The position numbers were made by a program, and so were the translations under genes. DNA of 64,000 nucleotides from Elymus sibiricus. Taxonomy: Eukaryota; Streptophyta; Magnoliopsida; Poales; Poaceae. Under the pieces are notes generated by a model that saw only the letters and a list, made by a program, of their open reading frames with translations, was not told the DNA's origin and made no database searches. Shown here in pieces: positions 11,697-21,011 of this stretch. Positions within the stretch are counted from its first letter, which is position 1. Each line of letters begins with the position of its first letter. The DNA is taken from the NCBI GenBank assembly GCA_039707655.1, contig CM077666.1:242698166-242762165 (forward strand), read 5' to 3'.

Positions 11697-12478
11697 TTTT
11701 CCTATGAACAAATTTTTGAAATTTTTCGGGCCACAAAATGATATCAATAAAACTTCACAAGATTGATAGCAACTACTCATATGGATGTCTAGAGGCTATA
11801 TCAAGCATTCAAACTACTTAGAACTCAGAGAATTCAACATGCAAGCTCATTTTCTGTAGCACCAAGAGCAGCTAATTATACAAAATATAATCCACTAGAG
11901 CAAAAACTAATTGGAGCAATGGAGGAGTCATATACCAAGGAGCAATCTCCCAAAACAGTTTCGGAAACGGAGCTCCGAGCAAAGAGATCGAAAATTTCAG
12001 TTTTGTGAGCTAGAACACGAGAGAGAGAGCTACCAGGAATTTTTGCTAGAGGTAAGAGATGAAGTGAGCTGAAGGGATAAGTGAGGGGGTCCCTATGGGG
12101 CCCACGAGGTACCTGGGCGCGCCAGGGGGGGTGGCGCGCCCTGGTGCCTCGTGGGCACCTAGGGCACCCCCTGGTGTGTTTCTAGTGCCAAAAATTCTTA
12201 AATATTTAATAAAAATTCATATCAAAATTTTATTGCATTCTGAGCATTTTATTTCTGGGCACCTTTTTATTGCACGGATAAATCAGAAAACAGGATAATC
12301 ATGGCATTTTATTGCATTTAACTAAAAATAACAGGAAATAGAAAGTGGGTACAGAAGGTTGTGCTTACTAAATTCATCGACCACATGCCCCTAAAAAAGA
12401 ATCCATTAATAAGGTTGATCAGGTCTTATTAACAAACCATTTCCAAGTAACAAGAAACCGAAAAACTTTCGTATAACA
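11697..12478 (-). promoter_or_regulatory. spacer between gag-protease and the Athila-like gene, with an LTR-like promoter layout (putative)
   Basis: This 780-bp non-coding stretch repeats the LTR's architecture. Reading in element direction, a CAGAAATAAAA word and a run ending in TATTTAAGAATTTTTGGCAC are followed by the same GC-rich hairpin (12156-12097), then a CT-rich leader and the gene start. The LTR has the equivalent words before its own hairpin and TATA box. No clear TATA box follows this hairpin, so promoter activity is inferred. The second copy keeps the spacer at 43966-44750. Confidence 0.45.
12097..12156. repeat. GC-rich inverted repeat (hairpin) inside the internal spacer
   Basis: GGGGCCCACGAGGTACCTGG and CCTGGTGCCTCGTGGGC arms match the LTR hairpins at 8276-8335 and 16402-16469 nearly base for base, although the surrounding sequence differs. 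Confidence 0.8.
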
Positions 12479-15206
12479 CTAAGTTACCTCAACGGGGATA
12501 TGCATCTCCCCGATAATAAGAGTTTCATATTTCCTTTTAACAGTAGGAAGAGGGAGTTGAAAACTTCCAATAGTAATTGTCGGAGTCTTTTCAATAATAT
12601 GAATACCATTTACTTGAAATTGTTTCTTCGGAAAGTGCATCGTATGTTCATTACCATTGATATGAAAAGTGACCTTGCTTTTGTTGCAATCAATAACATC
12701 CCCTGCAGTATTCAAGAAGGGTCTACCAAGGATAATTGACATGTTGTCATCCTCGGGCATATCAAGTATAACAAAGTTTGTTAGAATAGTAACGTTTGCA
12801 ACTACAACGGGCACATCCTCACAAACACCGATAGGTATGGCAGTTGATTTGTCAGCCATTTGCAATGATATTTCAGTGGGAGTGAGTTTATTCAAATCAA
12901 GTCTTTTATATAAAGAGAAAGGCATAACACTAACACCGGCTCCTAAATCACACAAAGCAGTTTTGACATAATTTCTTTTAATGGAGCGTGGTATAGTTGG
13001 TATTCCTGGATCTCCTAGTTTCTTAGGTACTCCATCCTTAAAAGAATAATTTGCAAGCATGGTAGAAATTTCAGCTTCAGGTATCTTTCTTTTATTTGTG
13101 ACAATGTCTTTCATATATTTAGCATAGGGAGGCATCTTTATAATATCAGTCAAACGAGTACGCAAAAAGACTGGCCTAAGCATTTCAGCAAAGCGTTCAA
13201 ATTCGTCCTCATCCTTTTTCTTAGATGGTTTAGGAGGAAAGGGCATGGGTTTTTGAACCCATGGTTCTCTTTCTTTACCATGTTTTCTAGCAACGAAGTC
13301 TCTTTTATCGTAACGTTTATTTTCAGAAGGTGGGTTATCAAGATCAATAGCAGGTTCTATTTCAACATCATTATCAGGTTCTTTATCATTATCTGGTTGG
13401 GTATCCACATGAGCATCATCATTATTATTATCATCAGGTGGTTGTTCATTACCAGATTGTGTTTCAGCATCAGAAATAGAAACATCATTACTATCCTCCA
13501 AGGGTTTTTCTACCTCGGGTTCACTAGAAGTATGCAAAGTCCTATAATTTTTCTTTTTCTTTTTCTTTTTAGATAGACTAGGTGCATCAACATTAATTCT
13601 TTGAGAGTCTTGTTCAATTCTTTTTGGGTGACCTTCAGGATAAAGTGGCTCCTGAGTCATTCTACCTCCTCTAGTCATTACTCTAACAACATGATCATTC
13701 ATATTGTTATTCATTTCATTGAGCAATTCACTTTGAGATTTAGCAACTTGTTCTAATTGAGTTTGAACCGTAGATGCATGTTTGCTCACACCTTTAAGAT
13801 CATTAGCAATTCTAAATAACAAGTCACTCAACCGATCAATCATGTAGGCATTTCGTTTCAATTGTTTCATAACATTTGCATTGAAGTGATCTTGCTTAAT
13901 AATATAATTGTCAAATTCATACAAGCATTGACTAGGAGGTTTGCTGTAAGGAATATCACCTTCATCAAATTTTATAAGAGAATTTACCTCTACTACCTGT
14001 GACGGTGTGTCAAGACCATGTATTTCTTCAATAGGTGGTAAATTCTTAACATCTTCAGCTTTAATACCTTTTTCCTTCATACATTTCTTTGCTTCTTGCA
14101 TATCTTCAGGACTGAGATATAAAATACCCCTCTTCTTCGGAGTGGGTTTGGGCGGTGGTTCAGGAAGTGTCCAATCATTATCATTCTTCAATATATTATT
14201 CAATAGTCCGTTCCCTGAAAACACAACTCGCACAACTATCTGGGTAGTCCCTAGAAGCATCGGTTAGTCCATTATAGAAGATATCAAGTATTTCATTTTT
14301 CTTAAGAGGATGATCAGGCAAAGCATTAAGTAATTGGAGAAGCCTCCCCCAAGCTTGAGGGAGATTCTCTTCTTCAATTTGCACAAAGTTAAATATTTCC
14401 TGTAAAGCAGCTTGTTTCTTATGGGCAGGAAAATATTTTTCAAAGAAGTAATAAATCATATCCTGGGGACTACGCACACATCCAGGAGCAAGAGTATTAT
14501 ACCATTCCTTAGCATCACCCTTTAATGAGAAAGGAAACAACTTAAGAATATAGTAATAGCGAATTTTTTCCTCATGAGCAAATAGGGTGGCTATATCATT
14601 TAATTTAGTAAGATGTGCCACAGCAGTTTCAGTTTCATAACCATGGAAAGGATCAGATTCAACCAAAGTAATTAACTCAGGATCGACAGAGAATTCATAA
14701 TCCTTATCAGTAACAAATATGGGAGAGGTAGAAAACTTAGGATCATATTTCATTCTCTCCCTCATAGATTTTTCTTTCATTTCAGCAAGCAACTTTATAA
14801 CTTCATGTCTATCATTACAAGCAAGGATGGCTCTAGCCGTCTCCCTATCAAAGCAATGTTCATCAGGTGTTTCAACTCTAGTAGGAGAGCTAGGCATAAT
14901 AGGTGAATCATAATTCTCAAGAGATTCAACATTTTCAATTTCTTTAGCTTTAGCAATTTGTTCAGTAAGAAATTCACCAAGTGGCACAACATTATCAAGC
15001 ATAGTACTAGCATCATCATGAGTATCATTCAAAGCAGAAGTGGTATCATCAATAACTTGTGACATATCAGAATTAATAGCATGTGGTGGTGTTGCAAGTT
15101 TACTCAAAACAGAAGGTGAATCAAGTGCATAGCTAGATGGCAGTTCCTTACCTCCCCTCGTCTTAGAGGGAACGATCTTGGTCTTAGCGTCTTTCAGATT
15201 CTTCAT
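12479..15206 (-). pseudogene. gag plus aspartic protease-like domain of the Sabrina-like element, one frameshift
   Basis: The gag part starts at 15206 (MKNLKD, matching the other copy at 41220) and runs in one frame to about 14196. It contains a capsid-like block (SDPFHGYETETAVAHLTKLN, then FSLKGDAKEWYNTL and QIEEENLPQAWGRL). The second part (to 12479) is in another frame: a charged linker with a lysine run, then a retropepsin-like core (ALCDLGAGVSVMP, about 12925-12965) and ILGRPFLNTAG, typical of Athila-type proteases. The junction near 14215 shows a deletion of about 20 bp compared with copy two, which explains the frameshift. Otherwise the frame is free of stops. Gag would form the particle and package RNA; the protease would process it. 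No RT follows. The start of the second frame at 14260 is only a frameshifted read of the gag end. Confidence 0.85.
14345..14357 (-). other. internal polypurine-like motif 2, within gag
   Basis: Minus strand AAGCTTGGGGGAG, identical to the tract at 8573-8585 but inside coding sequence, where it encodes part of QAWGRL. The second copy keeps it at 42082-42094, so the motif is conserved although codon choice could have changed. Confidence 0.65.
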
Positions 15207-15255
15207 AGTGATCAACAGATATAAATCCCAAGTGACTTAGCAAATAAAGCTATGC

Positions 15256-15273
15256 TCCCCGGCAACGGCGCCA
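15256..15273 (-). other. primer-binding site, tRNA-Asp type
   Basis: The + strand reads TCCCCGGCAACGGCGCCA, which is the 3' end of plant tRNA-Asp(GUC) including CCA, so the element strand carries its exact complement. It lies 11 bases inside the 5' LTR. It marks where minus-strand DNA synthesis starts and confirms the minus orientation. Confidence 0.88.
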
Positions 15274-16364
15274 GAAAAAGGTCTTGATAACCCACAAGTA
15301 TAGGGGATCGCAATAGTTTTTGAGGGTAGAGTATTCAACCCAAATTTATTGATTCGACACAAGGAGAGCCAAAGAATATTTGCAAGTATTAGTAGTTGAG
15401 TTGTCAATTCAACCACATCTGGAGACTAAATATCTGCAGCAGAGTGATCAGTAGCACAGTAGTATGATAGTTTGATAGCAGTAGCAATAATAGTAACAGT
15501 AGCAGTAACGGTAGCAGCAATAGTAGTAACAGTTGTGACAGCAGTAGCAACAGTAGTAACTTAGCAAGGAACAATATATGAAAAGCTTGTAGGCATTGGA
15601 TCGGTAATTATGTTGGATAACATTCATCGTGTAACAGTCATAACCTAGGGCGACACAGAACAAGCTCCAATTCATCAATGTAATGTAGGCATGTATTCCG
15701 TATATAGTCATACGTGCTTGCGATAAGAACTTGCATGACATCTTTTGTCCTACCCTCCCATGGCAGCGAGGTCCATAAGGAAATTAAGGGATATTAAGGC
15801 CTCCTTTTAATAGAGAACCGGAACAAAGCATTAACACATAGTGAATACATGAACTCCTCAAACTATGGCAATCACCGGAAAGAATCCCAATTATTGTCAC
15901 CTTGGGGTATGCGGATCATAACACATAGCAGGTGCGTATAACTTGCAAGATCGGATCAAGAACACAAATATATTCATGAAAACATAAAGGGTTCAGATCT
16001 GGAATCATGGCACTCGGGCCCTAGTGACAAGCATTAAGCATAGCAAAGTCATAGCAACATCAATCTCAGAACATAGTGGATACTAGGGATCAACCCCTAG
16101 CAAAACTAACTCGATTACATGATAAATCTCATCGAACTTATCACCGTCCAGCAAGCCTATGAAGGAATTACTCACTCCCGGCGGTGAGCATCATGAAATT
16201 GGTGATGAAGGATGGTTGATGATGACGATGCCGGAAGATCCCCCTCTCCGGAGCCCCAAACGGACTCCAGATCTGGCCTCCCGATGAAGAACAGGAGGTG
16301 GCGGCGGCTCCGTATTGTGAAATGCAATAAAACTTCCTCCCCTATTTTTTTCTCTGGAATTGTG

Positions 16365-16372
16365 AATTTATA
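16365..16372 (-). promoter_or_regulatory. TATA box in the 5' LTR
   Basis: TATAAATT on the minus strand. This is the copy that would drive the element transcript through gag. Confidence 0.65.
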
Positions 16373-16401
16373 GCGTTGGAATTAGGTCAGTCGGAGCCAC
16401 G

Positions 16402-16469
16402 TGGGCCCCACGAGGTACCAGGGCGTGCCTGGGGGGGGGGGGGTGGCGCGCCCTGGTGCCTCGTGGGCA
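16402..16469. repeat. GC-rich inverted repeat (hairpin) in the 5' LTR
   Basis: Same arms as 8276-8335 with an extended poly-G loop. It lies just upstream of the TATA box in element orientation. Confidence 0.85.
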
Positions 16470-17269
16470 CTGGGTGGCCCCCCTCTAGTGGGTCTTGGTG
16501 CCAGTATTTTTTATATATTCCATAAAAAATCTCCAGAAAGTTTCATCTAATTCCAAGAACTTTTATTTCTGCACAAAAAACAACACCATGGCAATTCTGC
16601 TGAAAACAGCGTCAGTCCGGGTTAGTTCCATTCAAATCCTGCAAATTAGGGGCCAAAACAAGAGCAAAAGTGTTTGGAAAAGTAGATACGATGGAGACGT
16701 ATCAGCCCTCTCTCTATTCTGGCATTTCTGCAGTCTAGTCCACAAATACAGCCCTCCTTTGACACCGATGCATAATTAGTATAGTTCTGATGTAAGTCTT
16801 GCGAGTACTTTGGATGAGTACTCACGGTTGCTTTGCTTCTCCTTTTTCCCATACCCGATTGCTGCGATCAGATGATGGAGCCCCGGAGCCAGCTGCCCCA
16901 GTCGACGACTACTACTACCCCTCTGGTGGAGAGTACTACTACGTGGAGACTACCGATGACCAGGAGTAGATAGGAGGCACCCAGGCAGGAGGCATGCGCC
17001 TTTCGATCCAGTGTCGTTAGTTTTCTTAGCCTTCTTAAGGCAGACTTGTTTAACTTTATGTCTGTACTCAGATATCTGATGCTTCTGCTGATGCTTGTAT
17101 GACTCAAGCTTATGTATTCGAGCCCTCGAGCCCCTGGCTTGTAATATAAAGCTTGTATGACTTTTATTTGTGTTTAGAGTTGTGTTGTGGTATCTTCAAG
17201 TGAGTCCTTAGGCTTGATCATGTGCATTTGCGTGTATGATTAGTGCACGATTAAGTCGGGGGCGTCACA

Positions 17270-19069
17270 AGGAGTATAAGGAACGGTGTAGTGTCTAACA
17301 ATGCCTTCAGACTTGCAATAATTCTCAAATTGCTTAGAACAGAATTCCATACCATTATCAGTGCAAAGTATTTTTACCTTCTTTTCAGTTTGTCTCTCAA
17401 TCATAATCTTCCACTCCTTAAAAGCTGAGAATGCTTGATATTTATGCTTCAAGAAATAAGGCCAAACTTTTCTCGAATAATCATCAATAATAGTAAACAT
17501 GTAACTAGCACCACCTAGTGACTTTCTGCGAGATGGTCCCCATAAATCAGAATGCACATAATCAAGAATATCTTCAGTTGTATGAATCGAAGTGTTGAAC
17601 TTCACCCTCTTGTGCTTGCCAAAGATACAATGCTCACAAAACTTCAATTTACCAGTTTCATATCCATCAAGAAGACCTCTCTTATTTAACTCTGCCAAAC
17701 CAAGTTCACTCATATGTCCAAGACGCATATGCCAAAGGTTAGTAGCATCACAATCAGAATTCTTTGAAATAACTGGAGTAGCGTTACCTGAAACGGTAGA
17801 ACCTCGAAGTTAATAAAGACCATTGGTCAAACTTAAGTCACCTTTCATCACAATAAGAGAACCTTTGGTGACTTTCAAAACGCTGTCTCCACGTGAATAC
17901 TTGTACCCCTTTGCATCAAGGGCACTCATAGAGATAAGATTTCTCTTCATCTTCGGAATATACTGAACATCTGCCAAAGTTCTGATTGTGCCATCAAACA
18001 TCTTGATTCGAATGGAACCTATGCCTTCAATCTTGCATGGTGAATTATCAAAACCCAAAACGGAACTAGCAGCAGTAGTGGAATCAAAAGTAGTAAACCA
18101 ATCTCTATGCGGGCACATATGAAAAGTACATGCAGTGTCAAGTACCCACTCATCATTGGTCTCAGCACATCCAGCAATAACAACAAGAGCATCATCGGAA
18201 CTATCATCACGAGCAACATTAGCAGAATTTTCACCTTGTTTGTTACCTTTTAGTTTATATGTGCCATTCCTCTTTTCCTTGTTCTACAACTTGAAACAAT
18301 CTGAGATGTCATGCCCGTCTCTCTTGCAATACCTGCAATATTATTTCTTGCCTCTGGATCGCAACCGGCCCCTGTAGCCGTTCTTACTTTTGCCTTTGTT
18401 TCCGTTATGTGAGTTCTTCTCCTTTGTCCTGCCACGAACAGATAATCCCTCGGCTTGGGATGAACTTGAACCATCATGAGGCACCATTAGTTTCATCTTC
18501 TCCTTAGAGTTCAAAGCTTCATAAACTTCATTAAGCGTGAGAGTATCACGACTGTATAATATGGTGTCTCTAAAATTGGTATAAGTACTTGGAAGTGAAC
18601 ATAGTAACATTAAAGCAGTATCTTCCTCATCATACTTAACATCCATTGCAGCTAGATCAGATATGATCTCTTTAAATTCTGAAATATGACTCAAAACATT
18701 ACCTCCCTCGGGTAACCTGTGCAGGAATAATTTTTGCTTCAAATGCATCTTACTGGTGAGATCTTTTGTAATGCAAATCCCTTCCAGCTTTAACCATAGA
18801 GCGGCGGCAGTTTTCTCGCTCAGAACTTCCTACAAAATATTATTATGCAAATGGAGTTGAATTTGTGACAAAGCCTTATGATCCCTTCTTTTCTCCTCAT
18901 CGGGCCAGTCCTGAATTCTGTTCTTCCCAAAACTATCCAGTGCATCATCATAATCGGCTAGAGCCAACAACGCCCGCATCTTGATTTGCCATAGGGTAAA
19001 CCTTGTGTCGCGATCTAGCAGCGGAATATCGCACTTCATGGAAGGCATGAGTTGATAAACTGTGCACAA
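17270..19069 (-). pseudogene. copia gag-protease-integrase, truncated and with in-frame stops
   Basis: One minus frame carries gag (from about 19054: LLDRDTRFTLWQIKMRALL, then a UBN2-type block with LTSKMHLKQKLFLHRLPEGG), a CCHC knuckle (CRYCKRDGHDISDC), a copia protease (WVLDTACTFHM, about 18150) and the integrase start with its zinc finger (RLGHMSELGL...CEHCIFGKHK) and two of the three catalytic acids (HSDLWGP, CTDNGMEF). The third, E, is beyond the gypsy insertion. Stops break the frame at about 18830, 18341, 18285 and 17810. At least two, at 18830 and about 18285, look like CAG to TAG changes. The 5' end of the ORF at 19069 is longer than the likely start at 19054. Confidence 0.88.
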
Positions 19070-19536
19070 AGTAGTACAAGTCGGAGTAAAATAATTCTTG
19101 AAGAATTAATATGCGGATCAAATAGAACAGAGTAGATAGCACCTGGTAGCTTCGCGTGTGCACGTAGCAACTTTGAGAATAGAAAAAATCTAGACAACCT
19201 TGGCTTCACGTGAGAAGTACTAGTTGAAGTGCTAGTACACTAGTATTGCCTGCCCTTGGTCTTCACGTGAGGACGTGGCGGCTGGTAGATTGCTTGCTCC
19301 CGAAGCCTCGGGTCGATGCACGTGTTGGCTCTCGTGGATGCCACAGATCGCGTACGGCGGCTGCCCAGAAAACAATCTCGCCATGGATTGATGCAAAGAC
19401 GTACTCGCAGCGGAACACGGCGATTGGGCAGCAAAAGTAATCTGAGTCGGTCTCGGCGAATAGCAGGATGGCGGCGGCGGACAGAACGCCAACCCTAATT
19501 TTTCTCGAACTCGGATGAATCTCGAATGTGAAAGTT
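19070..19536 (-). other. untranslated leader of copia B
   Basis: Between the primer site and gag. It shows scattered short open frames only; nothing recognisable on either strand. Confidence 0.6.
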
Positions 19537-19550
19537 GGCTCTGTATACCA
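19537..19550 (-). other. primer-binding site, initiator tRNA-Met type, with one extra base
   Basis: Minus strand TGGTATACAGAGCC, against the usual TGGTATCAGAGCC: one inserted A. It lies two bases inside the LTR end (ATCTAACA). Typical of copia elements. Confidence 0.75.
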
Positions 19551-19552
19551 CT

Positions 19553-19799
19553 TGTTAGATAAAACGAGAATAAGCGAGACACGAGAGGCACGGTTTTTTA
19601 TGTGGAAACCCTTGCGGGAGAAAACCACGGACGCACGAAGGCGCAATCTCTATGATGGAGGAGTATTACAAGAACGAGACGACAGACCGTCTTTAGGTGC
19701 GACTACATGGGGTATATATGAGGGCAATACATAAGGGTCCTTGGAGGACAAGTAAACGAGTTGTACTCATACGCGTCGACGTCAACGCAACGCCCCACA
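19553..19799 (-). repeat. 5' LTR of copia B, 247 bp
   Basis: Plus-strand limits TGTTAGAT and GCCCCACA fit TG...CA on both strands. The inner end abuts the primer site, and the outer end is where the older copia RT frame begins. A TATATA run lies near 19710. The partner LTR is outside the window, so the outer limit rests on the coding break only. Confidence 0.65.
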
Positions 19800-19804
19800 C
19801 CGTT

Positions 19805-21011
19805 TGTACTACCTCTAATATATCTCAATGTGCATTTTGTAGTTGTCCAATGTGTGGTAGTGGGTGGATGAATAAATTGACATGCCTTATTTATAGCAAA
19901 AGAAATATCAGGTCTAGTAAGAGTTAAGTATTGGAGTGCACCTACTATGCTCCTGTACCTTGTGCCATCCTCTTGGTTCAAGAGTTCTCCATCTGTCAGA
20001 GACAATTTTTCTGTGCTGGTGCTGGTTTACAATTCTGCATATTAACCTTTGTTAGAAGAACAGTTGCATACTTTTCCTTTGAGAGATGAATGCCATCCAT
20101 GTCTCTTTTTTACTTCAATGCCAAGAAAGAAATGCAAGTCTCCAAGATCCTTCAAAGCAAATTCCTTCCCTAAGTCCTTCAGTAATGCCGTCGCTGCTTC
20201 ATTGGATGAGCTTGTAACAATGATATCATCAACATATATAAGTACAAATATGCTTGTATTTGACTTGTTATAGATAAATAGTGAGGTGTCAGACATAGAA
20301 GGAATGAAACCAAGTGCTTGCAATTTCTGACTTAGACGAGAATACCATGCCCTTGGAGCTTGCTTTAGTCCATATAGGGCTTTATCAAGCTTGCAGACAT
20401 GGAAGGGTGCATCTTTGCTTTCAAACCCAGGAGGTTGTCTCATGTAAACTTCCTCTTCCAGAACACCATGAAGAAACGCATTCTGCACATCTAGCTGTCT
20501 GAGACTCTATCCTTTTGACACAGCAATGGACAAAACAAAACGGATGATAACAACTTTTACAATAGGACTAAAGGTGTCCTCGTAATCTATGCCATACCTT
20601 CGCTTGAAGCCTTTAGCAACAAGCCCAGCTTTATAACGATCTATAGTTCCATCAGACATTCTTTTGATTCTAAATACCCACTTGCAATCAATCAAATTTT
20701 TACCTTGATCTCGAGGAACAAAGTGCCAGGTTTTATTTTTCTGAAGTGCCAAGTATTCTTCCTCCATAGCGTTTCTCCACCGTGCATCCTTGAGTGTGTC
20801 CTCAATATTACTAGGTTCACCTGTTGAACATGTCAGACCATACTTAAGAATTTTCTTGCAATTAACTGGTTGGGTAACTCTCTTTTGTAGGCGTGTAAGA
20901 GCTGGTATGGGAGATGCCACAGGGTTGCGTGGCGCAGAGGATCCAAGCTGCTGCACAGGAGCTTCGGTGCGGCCTGGCACGGGCAATCCTGAAGCAGATC
21001 CACTGCGGGTG
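19805..21011 (-). pseudogene. copia reverse transcriptase, interrupted
   Basis: The minus frame gives the copia RT order: [19 protein letters not shown], then KARLVAKGF-type [47 protein letters not shown], then the catalytic LIYVDDIIV (about 20225-20250) and [19 protein letters not shown], ending at RYIRG where copia B starts. One stop (20507-20509, where W is expected) and a frameshift near 20040 break it. The N-terminal linker ([18 protein letters not shown]) is cut at 21011 by the 7.5-kb element; the matching continuation is at 28538-28618. Confidence 0.87.

Larger units (their letters stand above)
7176..16704 (-). mobile_element. complete non-autonomous LTR retrotransposon, Sabrina-like (name from memory), 9.53 kb
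   Basis: LTRs of about 1.4 kb flank it (7176-8571 and 15285-16704) and both element ends obey TG...CA. The target duplication GCCCT is present on both sides (7171-7175 and 16705-16709), so both ends are intact. In its own direction (minus) the order is 5' LTR, tRNA-Asp primer site (15256-15273), gag plus protease-like domain (15206-12479), a spacer with a GC-rich hairpin, an Athila ORF1-like gene (11696-10674), a 2.1-kb non-coding stretch, polypurine tract and 3' LTR. No RT, RNase H or integrase is encoded on either strand. It must therefore use enzymes from another element. A second, more decayed copy is at 39736-54737. Confidence 0.93.
15285..16704 (-). repeat. 5' LTR of the Sabrina-like element
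   Basis: Pairs with 7176-8571, same termini, followed by the target duplication GCCCT. It carries the TATA box at 16365-16372 and the hairpin at 16402-16469, whose loop has a longer G run here (11 Gs). Confidence 0.93.
1..17269 (+). mobile_element. Ty3/gypsy chromovirus-type retrotransposon (Tekay/Del-like), 3' part, split by a nested element
   Basis: The window opens inside the gag zinc knuckle of this element and runs through pol, a polypurine tract and a 3' LTR that ends at 17269 in GTCACA. The 5' LTR and most of gag lie outside the window. The domain order protease, RT, RNase H, integrase, chromodomain is the gypsy order, and the C-terminal chromodomain with very long LTRs points to the Tekay/Del lineage (known for 3-5 kb LTRs). 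The 3' LTR contains a second element at 7176-16704. The five bases after the LTR, AGGAG (17270-17274), should be its target duplication; the left copy is not visible. Beyond 17274 the sequence is a copia integrase, so this gypsy landed inside a copia element. Confidence 0.9.
3596..17269 (+). repeat. 3' LTR of the gypsy element, about 4.14 kb without the nested insert
   Basis: It starts TGTAACACC next to the polypurine tract and ends GGCGTCACA at 17269. Removing the nested element and one target duplication (7176-16709) leaves about 4140 bp, close to the 4065-bp solo LTR at 29272-33336, which shares both termini and long inner stretches (for example the run around 7161 and 16706 matches that around 32760). 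The LTR has an AT-rich first 480 bp, a GC-rich block at about 4085-5060 with many CpG and CTC runs, and then short tandem motifs. Long open frames in the GC-rich block are compositional and have no recognisable protein, so I list no gene in 3600-7170 or 16710-17269. Confidence 0.9.
17270..19799 (-). mobile_element. Ty1/copia retrotransposon B, 5' half, cut off by the gypsy insertion
   Basis: In element direction it has a short 5' LTR (19799-19553), an initiator-Met primer site (19550-19537), a leader, then gag, protease and the first part of integrase, ending where the gypsy element entered (17269/17270). The rest of pol would lie left of the window. It is itself inserted in another copia element: the bases right of its LTR read straight into a copia RT/RNase H frame. 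Confidence 0.85.

Noticed and set aside
13551..13570. CTTTTT repeats as a microsatellite
   Set aside because: They encode the lysine run of the gag-protease linker, which is also present in the other copy (42885-42905); a coding feature.
15256..15273. tRNA-Asp 3' end sequence, possible tRNA gene fragment (also at 26981 and 33353)
   Set aside because: Only 18 bases, always next to an LTR and in the complementary sense: primer-binding sites, not tRNA genes.
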